From: Spirochaetales bacterium
Lineage (GTDB): Bacteria > Spirochaetota > Spirochaetia > DSM-27196 > SKKC01
NCBI GenBank assembly: GCA_007126865.1
Contig: SLAN01000278.1
Coordinates: forward strand, 1-5,175
Direction: 5' to 3'
Length of the DNA stretch: 5,175 bases
The translations under genes and the position numbers were made by a program. This document shows, piece after piece, positions 1 through 5,175 of this stretch (position 1 is its first letter; each line of letters begins with the position of its first letter). The notes below the pieces were generated by a model. The model did no database searches and was not told where the DNA came from. It worked only from the letters and a program-made list of their open reading frames with translations.

Positions 1-1314
1 GGAACGGGCGATTTCCTCTGCCTGACCGTCGGAGGTATCCGCGATATCTACAGGAAGCATAACCCTGATCCGGCGAAGTGTGCGCGTAAAATCGTGAATG
101 ACCTGTGGTGTGAACACCGTTCCGGCGTTCGGATAGTCGACGACACCGTTCTCGTCGACGATCGGCATCGAGATCTCGAATGAAACCGGTTCGGGTATGT
201 CGATCACAACTTCCGTGCGGTCGAGTCGCCGTGCGAGTTTCGTACTCAGAGAATCGGCCAGAGAGTGCTCGGCAGCATTTCGACACGAGAGATCGCTGAG
301 TCTGAGCATTTCGGAGTTGTCCGGGTCGAACGGCCGATCGAGTACGACCTTATACAGGCGCCGGGAGGCGACGTTCTCTATCAGTCGGAAAGCGGGAAAA
401 CGTTCGGAACGGCACCGAGCGAAGAAGAGCTCATCGTCGAGACCGTACAGCTCCTGCGGGCGTATGGCCGACTCGGCAAGCGCAAGATAGAGCGCGCGTT
501 TGATCATTGCCGTGGCTATCCGGACCGTTCGGTGCCAGTACACCGTCCGGTACATGAGGTACTTGGAGAAGAGTATATTCTCTACCGCAGAAACTCCGTG
601 TAAGTCGAGTGCGAGTCGGTACTCCGGCGTCGGCACGATTCGGTTAACAGCGAAATCGAGGTCCTGAATGCCGTACGGGACGCCGCAGAAATAGGCGTCG
701 CGGTTGAGATAGTCGAGTTTGTCCGGATCGAGGGTCCCCGAGAGAATGCTCCGATACAGGGCGATTTCGTCACGTTCGGAGATTTCTATCGATTCATCAA
801 CGATGGCGGCGACCATGGCGGGATCGGCTTCGACATCGTCGGCAATCCTGTCCCGTAAATCGCCTTCCAGGCACTGTTCTCCGGTTAGCTTCTCGTGCTC
901 CTTGAGCGGCAGCTCCTTCAGGCTATGAGCGTACGGAAAGTGACCGAGATCGTGTACCAAGCTCGCGGTGAGAAACGCCTTCACCCCATCGAGGGTCAAC
1001 GGCGGGCAGTCCGGTCTCATAACGAGCGTGCGAATCATCCGGCGTGCGATGTGGAAGACGCCGAGACTGTGACTCAACCGTGTGTGTGTGGCGCCGGGAT
1101 AGACGAGAAAGCTCGGCCCGAGCTGCTTGATGCGGTTCAGTTGTTGGAATCGACCGGAGTCGATGACCCGTATCAACCCTTTTGAGAGATAAATATGTTT
1201 CCATAGCGGATCACGCACCGGCTCGGTGTAGTCGCGTTCGAGGTGATTGAGAATCCGTTCGTGTCGGGTCACTCGCAGCAGCGTACTTATTCGCTTCAGC
1301 CGTGTAAAGCGCAC
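1..1314 (-). CDS. HD-domain dNTP triphosphohydrolase-like protein (SAMHD1/COG1078 family), C-terminus cut by window edge
   Basis: Predicted cytoplasmic metal-dependent phosphohydrolase. Characterised relatives (SAMHD1, Enterococcus EF1143) cleave dNTPs to deoxynucleoside plus triphosphate; the substrate here is inferred. Numbering is from a GTG start at 1314-1312, giving 438 codons in the window with no stop, close to full family length. Seen in the translation: a family N-terminus (VRDPLW, then LNRIKQLG), HTRLSHSLG at residues 77-85 with H82 as the first metal ligand, HDLGHFPYAH at 121-130 (H121, D122), H140 in EHEKL, and LDPDKLDYLNRD at 195-206, where D198 aligns with SAMHD1 D311. It continues with CGVPYG and a C-terminal alpha/beta region ending in a VVIDIP strand near 369-374. 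All four metal ligands are present, so activity is likely. The start is uncertain: GTG 1314 has GGTGAG directly against it and no well-spaced ribosome site, and GTG 1272 is a plausible alternative. It is transcribed divergently from the lipoprotein gene and need not share a pathway with it. Confidence 0.93.
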   Translation of the reverse strand, partial: MRFTRLKRISTLLRVTRHERILNHLERDYTEPVRDPLWKHIYLSKGLIRVIDSGRFQQLNRIKQLGPSFLVYPGATHTRLSHSLGVFHIARRMIRTLVMRPDCPPLTLDGVKAFLTASLVHDLGHFPYAHSLKELPLKEHEKLTGEQCLEGDLRDRIADDVEADPAMVAAIVDESIEISERDEIALYRSILSGTLDPDKLDYLNRDAYFCGVPYGIQDLDFAVNRIVPTPEYRLALDLHGVSAVENILFSKYLMYRTVYWHRTVRIATAMIKRALYLALAESAIRPQELYGLDDELFFARCRSERFPAFRLIENVASRRLYKVVLDRPFDPDNSEMLRLSDLSCRNAAEHSLADSLSTKLARRLDRTEVVIDIPEPVSFEISMPIVDENGVVDYPNAGTVFTPQVIHDFTRTLRRIRVMLPVDIADTSDGQAEEIARS

Positions 1315-1329
1315 CTCACCGGAACGAAA

Positions 1330-1358
1330 TTGACCACCGTCGCGCGCTCTGGTACGTT
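1330..1358 (+). promoter_or_regulatory. Candidate sigma-70 promoter for the lipoprotein-PilZ-ATPase set
   Basis: In the 52-base gap between the divergent genes, TTGACC (1330-1335) matches the -35 consensus at five of six positions. It is followed by a 17-base spacer and TACGTT (1353-1358), which has the key TA and final T of a -10 element. The predicted transcript start, about seven bases further on, falls at or just before the GTG at 1367, so the mRNA would have almost no leader. No comparably good promoter is visible for the minus-strand gene in this gap. This is a prediction by eye and the -10 is weak. Confidence 0.4.
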
Positions 1359-1366
1359 CAATACAA

Positions 1367-2020
1367 GTGCATCGATCGAATTTTCGCGCTTCGACGATAC
1401 TGCTTTCGCTCTTGATCGTACTCCTGACAGGCGGTGCGTGTGGGCGCAGCGTCGACAATCCATCCGTAGGGATAGAGGCCGAAGGCAACGGTCCCGGGGA
1501 TGCAGAGTGGACAGCCCCCGAGCCGGGAAGCGGGCCTATGCGTCCGGCGAGCGAACGTCCCGGCGCGGAACGCCCGGAACGCCGTGAGCGCGATCGAGTC
1601 GAATTTACCGACGAGATCGATATCGTTCTGCCGAAGTCCGGATTGCCGCAGCCGAGAGCTCCGCGAGATGATCGGATCGGCATCCTTTCATCTCCGGAGT
1701 TCGACCGTAACGCGGCCGTTGAGGCGACCAACCGTCTTCTTCTCGGCGTCGCGCAGCAGTCGGTACCGGAGGAGATAATCGCTTCGAACCGCTTGCGCAC
1801 CGTTTCGCGGCGAATGCGACAAAGCGCTGCCGAGATAGCGGGAGATCTGAACTGGCGAATCGGAAGTCCCGAGAGTGATGGTGATTTCACCCGTATTCCG
1901 GTTCGGGTTTTTCTCGGGCACCGACCCGATGAACGCGCGGTCGTCGGCGATGTCTTTGTGAATGCGAATCTGCTCATTGACGACCTACAGATTGACCTGA
2001 GAGGGCTGACGGAGGATTAG
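1367..2020 (+). CDS. Putative exported lipoprotein of unknown function
   Basis: A 217-residue protein that I do not recognise. The N-terminus is a clear export signal: basic residues R3 and R7, a hydrophobic core at residues 10-20 (TILLSLLIVLL), then TGGAC with C25 as the likely lipidated cysteine. Glycine at -3 is non-canonical, so this fits the relaxed lipoboxes of spirochaetes better than the enterobacterial rule. Residues about 27-77 are low complexity, rich in Pro, Gly, Glu and Arg, with RPGAERPERRER-like repetition, and probably form a flexible tether. Residues about 104-217 look folded: a helical stretch (NAAVEATNRLLLGVAQ, 115-130; later arginine-rich helices), then strands ending in GDVFVNANLLIDDLQIDL (194-211). 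The GTG start is the only reasonable one, since the frame is closed by a TGA at 1331-1333 and a later start would break the signal peptide. No Shine-Dalgarno precedes it. Its stop abuts the PilZ gene, so the two are probably co-expressed. A cleaved secretory protein is the alternative to a lipoprotein. Confidence 0.82.
   Translation: MHRSNFRASTILLSLLIVLLTGGACGRSVDNPSVGIEAEGNGPGDAEWTAPEPGSGPMRPASERPGAERPERRERDRVEFTDEIDIVLPKSGLPQPRAPRDDRIGILSSPEFDRNAAVEATNRLLLGVAQQSVPEEIIASNRLRTVSRRMRQSAAEIAGDLNWRIGSPESDGDFTRIPVRVFLGHRPDERAVVGDVFVNANLLIDDLQIDLRGLTED
2011..2015 (+). promoter_or_regulatory. Ribosome binding site of the PilZ gene, inside the lipoprotein gene
   Basis: GGAGG lies five bases before the ATG at 2021, within the last codons of the lipoprotein gene, whose TAG stop (2018-2020) touches that ATG. 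This is the strongest Shine-Dalgarno in the window. It supports ATG 2021 over the in-frame ATG at 2033 and suggests translational coupling of the two genes. Confidence 0.8.
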
Positions 2021-3259
2021 ATGGCAGTCGGAATGCAGCGGGTTCAGAAGGAGTTCGTGCTCAAGAATCTGTTGGAAAACGGTATACGCCTCTCCGCCCA
2101 TCTCGGTGATCGTCGCACCGAAGCGAAACTGATCGACTACGACCGGAGCACTCTCGTGCTCGAACCCGCGCAGCCTGCCGTCTTTCGCGGAAGGAATACG
2201 GTGAACGTCTATTTCTCTATGGGCGGGCATATGATGACATTCAAGAGCCGTGTGAAATCGCTCGAGGAAGGGAAGGTGACCGTTCTCAACCCCGATTTCA
2301 TCTATCGGCGCCTCGAGCGCGCCTACGAGCGGATCGCGCCGGAAGACGATGTAGCTGTTCGAGTCTTTCTTTCCGGAGATGCCCTGCAACTGGATTTCCC
2401 CGAATCGAAGGGATTCGACCCGGTGGATGAGTCGATCAGGCTCGGCGTCCAGTTCGATCCGGAGCGCATCGCATCGCTGATGAAGTCGTTTCGCGAACGG
2501 GCGTCGAGTATCGCTGCCGAAAGCAAGATCGTCATGTTCCGTTCCCGAAGGCCTTCCGGTCTCCCGGAAGAGCTGATCGCGTTGACCGGCAAGATTCTCC
2601 TTCTTCCGATGGAGGCGGCGCGTACGCTCGAAGGGAATGCGATCGCCGATCGCGTGTTGACAGAAGAAGAAGTCATGGCCGCGTTAACGGACGCGGGCCA
2701 GGAGGTCTTCTTTGCCTCCGGCCGCCTGCAGGACGAGCATCTCCGAATTCAGCGATCGGGAATAACCGCCGAGCTGTACTGCCCGGTACTCTTTCGACAC
2801 TACGCGGTCGGATATATCTACCTCCTGCAGGGTCAAACAGGGAAGCCGTTTTCTCCCGCGACGGTCGATTTCGTGCGGCAGTTCAGCCGTGTTCTCGCGT
2901 ATGCGCTGAATGCAAACGGCTATTTCGAAGGGAGCGCGAAGCCTCGCTCTCGTGATGCCGAGCTCATTGACATAAGCGCATCCGGGGTGCTGTTCGCCCT
3001 TCGCGAGGTTCAGGACCGGGTTCACGAGTACGATGAGCTCGAGCTATCGGTCGATTTCCCCGATCGAACGATTGAGACACGAGGTCGGGCCATGCGAATG
3101 TACACCTCGGAGGACGCGACGTACGTCGGTGTGCAATTCACGAGTATGGACGACGACGATGCTCACTACCTCATGACTCGCCTGTACGGTGAGAATTACA
3201 CCGGTTCCATCGATGTGACCGCAGCCGGTGATCCGGATCGGAACGAAGGAAACGGCTGA
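2021..3259 (+). CDS. PilZ-domain protein with YcgR-like N-terminus and GAF-like insert
   Basis: A 412-residue soluble cytoplasmic protein with no signal peptide or membrane segment. PilZ domains bind cyclic-di-GMP, and YcgR-type members act on the flagellar motor or other outputs; that role is inferred here. Residues about 10-90 resemble the YcgR/PilZN beta-barrel (KNLLENGIRLSAHL, AKLIDYDRSTLVLEP, VNVYFSMGGHMMTFKSRV). At 96-104 come overlapping RxxxR patterns (R96-R100, R100-R104) followed by a strand VAVRVFL, as at the start of a PilZ domain. The second PilZ motif, DISASG (D317, S319, G322), comes over 200 residues later and leads into the rest of the barrel (ELSVDFPDRTIETRGRAMRM, YVGVQF, about 341-373). 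Between them, residues about 150-295 end with a GAF-like pattern (ELYCPVLFRHYAVGYIYLL, FSPATVDFVRQFSRVLAYAL). A divergent PilZ limited to the C-terminus is the alternative reading. The start is fixed by GGAGG at 2011-2015. It is most likely co-transcribed with both neighbours. Confidence 0.88.
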   Translation: MAVGMQRVQKEFVLKNLLENGIRLSAHLGDRRTEAKLIDYDRSTLVLEPAQPAVFRGRNTVNVYFSMGGHMMTFKSRVKSLEEGKVTVLNPDFIYRRLERAYERIAPEDDVAVRVFLSGDALQLDFPESKGFDPVDESIRLGVQFDPERIASLMKSFRERASSIAAESKIVMFRSRRPSGLPEELIALTGKILLLPMEAARTLEGNAIADRVLTEEEVMAALTDAGQEVFFASGRLQDEHLRIQRSGITAELYCPVLFRHYAVGYIYLLQGQTGKPFSPATVDFVRQFSRVLAYALNANGYFEGSAKPRSRDAELIDISASGVLFALREVQDRVHEYDELELSVDFPDRTIETRGRAMRMYTSEDATYVGVQFTSMDDDDAHYLMTRLYGENYTGSIDVTAAGDPDRNEGNG

Positions 3260-3267
3260 ACGGCTGA
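3252..3267 (+). repeat. 8-bp tandem duplication across the PilZ stop codon
   Basis: ACGGCTGA occurs twice in direct succession (3252-3259 and 3260-3267), followed by ACG. The first copy supplies the TGA stop of the PilZ gene and the second lies in the gap. A replication-slippage product is the simplest explanation. The 48-base gap shows no hairpin plus T-tract, so transcription probably reads through into the ATPase gene. Confidence 0.7.
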
Positions 3268-3301
3268 ACGACTCGCGAAGATCATCCGAAACAGCTACAC
3301 T

Positions 3302-3305
3302 GGAG
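3302..3305 (+). promoter_or_regulatory. Closely spaced ribosome binding site of the ATPase-like gene
   Basis: GGAG ends only two bases before the ATG at 3308, tighter than the usual five to nine. ATG 3308 is still preferred, because the next in-frame start-like codon (TTG, residue 17) would remove the conserved-looking first strand YVLAIETAGY. Initiation may be modest, with upstream read-through helping. Confidence 0.45.
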
Positions 3306-3307
3306 AT

Positions 3308-5175
3308 ATGTACGTTCTCGCTATCGAGACCGCCGGCTACCGCCAGCTACGGAAATTGCAGAGTGGCCTGCTCGACGGGTTGGAGCGCGAATGTCGCACG
3401 ATAGTCGAAAGCAACGGTGGGGAGCTTCTCAGTCGCTCCTCCGGCGTATCGATCTACCGGTTCCGTTTCTCCGGATCGTACGATCTCTCCCGGATCGTTT
3501 CGGCCGCGTGGAATGCCGAGCGTAGTTATCGTGCCGCCGAGCGTGAGCTCTTCGGGTACACTATCTGTCTCGAACAGGTCGTAGCCAACGATGAAGTGGC
3601 AATGATCGAAGCGATCGATCTCCTGTTGAAAAGAATCCCGCAGGAGAACGGGCTCTGGATCGGCCAGAACGCTGTCACAACGATTACCCCCTTTATACGT
3701 ATGGAACGGCGCCTCGATCTCTGGAAAGCGATCGCGCCGGTCGAAGATGCAGCGGTGCTTCCGGCGGTTGCCGACTATATCGACGGTACGGAAGCCCTTT
3801 CGCGAGTGCTTGATGCACTCGAACCGCTGGTTAACTCCGACGGGAGTGCGGGGGTTGTATTACTCTATGGTGCCGAAGGCTCGGGCGTCGGATTGCTTGC
3901 GCGCCGCGCCGGCGTTGCGGTAAGCGGCGCACAATCGGTTCCGGCGTTGACGCCGGTTCCGGGTACCGCCGAGCCGTTGAGCGTGGGAGCCTCACTCACA
4001 GCCCACGAGCATTACGGCCGTGTTGAGGAGTATCTTTCCGAAAGCGAACGTGATTTGTGGCGGCGTGTTCGCTATGCGTTGCGCGGGGCGTGGTTCGGCA
4101 AGCCGGGAATGCATCAGCCCGACCGTCAACTCGAAGAGCTGATGCCCGCGCTGCGGCTCTTCATTTCGAGCTATGTTCGTCGCATGCACGACCTGTCGAG
4201 CCTCGCGATCGTGGTAATCGATCGGGTCGATCTGGTGGACGATCGAGTCGGACGCATAATCGTTGCCGCGTGCGACCAGGAAATACGCTCCGGAAGACTC
4301 CTGCTCATCGCTACTTCCAGCCGTCCCTTCCTTCCGGCACCGTTCCGGTCGATCGATTATCGAAAACACTCTGTTCATACGATGACTGCCGAATCGATCT
4401 CCTCGCTGCTCGGCGAGCTCCCGCCGAACCTGCATATCGATAGCAGCGCGCGTGTAAGATCGCTGACTCGAGGCAGAGTGCTTCATCTGTATCACTACCT
4501 TTGGCTTGTTGAACGCAAAGGTGACACGACTCCGGCGACCGACGACGAAGACGGTGTCGATCGTCTTCTGAACAATCTCGTTGACCAACTGAGTGCTATG
4601 GAACTGGAGGCGCTTTGGCTTGCTTCCTTCTGTGCAGGCTGTCTGACGCGTGACGCTTTGAGCGAGATCCTCGTCGCTGCCGGGCATCCGTCGGCCTCCG
4701 CGACCGAGGTTTGGCGGACCCTCGAAGCTTCCGGATTCGTGTACGACGAAGGACCGCTCATTCCGATCTACGAGTCGATTACGCCGAAACTGTCGGCCCG
4801 ATTGGCGCGTCGCGCCGAAGAGCTTTGCACAATCGCGCGCGACGAGTTGTATCGATGGTTTCACTGGGGAGAGCTCGAGCTCTCACCGGACCGGTACCGG
4901 GTGCTTTCCGAACATCGTGACAATCTCGTTGCTTTGGAGGTGTTCTCCCGTTTTTCGAACAGCGTGCTTCTGCGCGGTGATGAAGAGGCGCTTCATCGGC
5001 TGCTCGACGGATCGATCGGAGCGAATCGGGCGGCCGACGATCCGCACGGCCGACACGAGATCGAGGTGCTTTCGTACTCACTCCGACTCGCGAATGTCAG
5101 CCGGGGTGAGGACTACGATGCCGCAGCGTCGGTGTACTCGTCGTGGCAGGACCGGGTATCGGATCAAACCGGCAA
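3308..5175 (+). CDS. STAND/AAA-like P-loop ATPase with degenerate Walker A and cyclase-like N-terminus, cut by right edge
   Basis: Open for 622 codons without a stop; the C-terminus lies beyond the window. Residues 1-140 faintly recall a class III nucleotide cyclase (VLAIETAGYRQL, then IVESNGGELLSRSSGVSIYRF), but the first catalytic Asp is Glu7 and the GDG loop is missing, so cyclase activity is not expected. An NTPase-like core follows: strand VVLLYGAEGSGVG at 183-195, where Walker A position K is V194 and S/T is G195; a Walker B-like IVVIDRVD at 301-308 (D305, D308); and a sensor-like strand LLLIATSSRP at 331-340. Residues about 380-490 fit the helical and winged-helix part of STAND ATPases (LSAMELEALWLASFCAG; LEASGFVYDEGPLIPIY). 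The rest is helical and may start a TPR-like region. The order cyclase, P-loop, helical repeats is that of soluble adenylyl cyclases and some bacterial regulators. I infer a regulatory or scaffold pseudoenzyme, cytoplasmic, co-transcribed with the PilZ gene 48 bases upstream. Family placement is moderate; the cyclase relation is tentative. Confidence 0.72.
   Translation, partial: MYVLAIETAGYRQLRKLQSGLLDGLERECRTIVESNGGELLSRSSGVSIYRFRFSGSYDLSRIVSAAWNAERSYRAAERELFGYTICLEQVVANDEVAMIEAIDLLLKRIPQENGLWIGQNAVTTITPFIRMERRLDLWKAIAPVEDAAVLPAVADYIDGTEALSRVLDALEPLVNSDGSAGVVLLYGAEGSGVGLLARRAGVAVSGAQSVPALTPVPGTAEPLSVGASLTAHEHYGRVEEYLSESERDLWRRVRYALRGAWFGKPGMHQPDRQLEELMPALRLFISSYVRRMHDLSSLAIVVIDRVDLVDDRVGRIIVAACDQEIRSGRLLLIATSSRPFLPAPFRSIDYRKHSVHTMTAESISSLLGELPPNLHIDSSARVRSLTRGRVLHLYHYLWLVERKGDTTPATDDEDGVDRLLNNLVDQLSAMELEALWLASFCAGCLTRDALSEILVAAGHPSASATEVWRTLEASGFVYDEGPLIPIYESITPKLSARLARRAEELCTIARDELYRWFHWGELELSPDRYRVLSEHRDNLVALEVFSRFSNSVLLRGDEEALHRLLDGSIGANRAADDPHGRHEIEVLSYSLRLANVSRGEDYDAAASVYSSWQDRVSDQTG

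Noticed and set aside
197..603. Overlapping plus-strand frames of 97 and 112 codons
   Set aside because: They lie opposite the well-supported HD-domain protein, overlap each other, and have no motif or ribosome site.
1315..1366. Promoter for the minus-strand HD gene in the divergent gap
   Set aside because: TTGAAC (minus strand, 1361-1356) has no -10 element at a workable distance. CAATTT (1332-1327) is 23 bases away, which is too far. The real promoter may lie within the lipoprotein gene.
3260..3307. Possible terminator between the PilZ and ATPase-like genes
   Set aside because: No stable inverted repeat and no T-run is present in the 48 bases.
3992..4864. Long minus-strand reading frame (290 codons) opposite the ATPase-like gene
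   Set aside because: Its translation shows no recognisable domain and is rich in Arg, Ser and Gln as expected of antisense shadow frames in GC-rich coding DNA. The plus frame has coherent strands and motifs.
4869..4884. Perfect 16-bp palindrome GAGAGCTCGAGCTCTC inside the ATPase-like gene
   Set aside because: It encodes Glu-Leu repeats (GELELS) with preferred codons GAG and CTC, and a similar shorter palindrome arises at 3034-3043 from another ELELS in the PilZ gene. Codon use explains both; no operator role is indicated.
1..5175. Frequent CGATCG and TCGATC-type words
   Set aside because: They are spread through coding DNA and follow from common GAT, ATC, TCG and CGA codons. There is no clustering that suggests an origin or a DNA-uptake signal.

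Overview
The window holds four protein-coding genes packed almost end to end, with no rRNA, tRNA, CRISPR array or insertion sequence that I can see. Base composition is moderately GC-rich by eye, and codon use (many TCG, CGA, CTC, GTC and GAT codons) looks uniform across all four genes, so nothing suggests recent transfer of one part. A lipoprotein-type signal sequence points to a bacterium with exported lipoproteins. The loosely canonical lipobox and the PilZ protein design would fit a free-living spirochaete (Spirochaetales), but this is an inference from style and not proven by a marker gene.

Left third (1-1314, minus strand): a SAMHD1-like / COG1078 HD-domain phosphohydrolase, nearly complete, with its C-terminus running off the left edge. 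All metal-ligand positions are present, so it is probably an active dNTP triphosphohydrolase or a close relative.

Right two thirds (1367-5175, plus strand): a divergent, probably co-transcribed set of three genes. First is a small unrecognised lipoprotein with a proline/arginine/glutamate-rich linker. Its stop codon directly abuts the start of a 412-residue PilZ-type protein (YcgR-like N-terminal domain, then a PilZ domain whose RxxxR and DxSxxG motifs are about 215 residues apart). After 48 bases comes a large protein, cut by the right edge, that reads as a STAND/AAA-type P-loop ATPase. Its Walker A lysine is missing, and its N-terminal domain faintly resembles a class III nucleotide cyclase that has lost its catalytic aspartates.

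Taken together, the plus-strand set looks like an envelope-linked nucleotide second-messenger module: a surface or periplasmic lipoprotein, a c-di-GMP receptor-like protein with a GAF-like insert, and a soluble-adenylyl-cyclase-shaped pseudoenzyme. That joint function is inference from domain content and gene order. The two short gaps (1315-1366 and 3260-3307) are the only non-coding DNA. The first carries a plausible sigma-70 promoter that would produce an almost leaderless lipoprotein mRNA.
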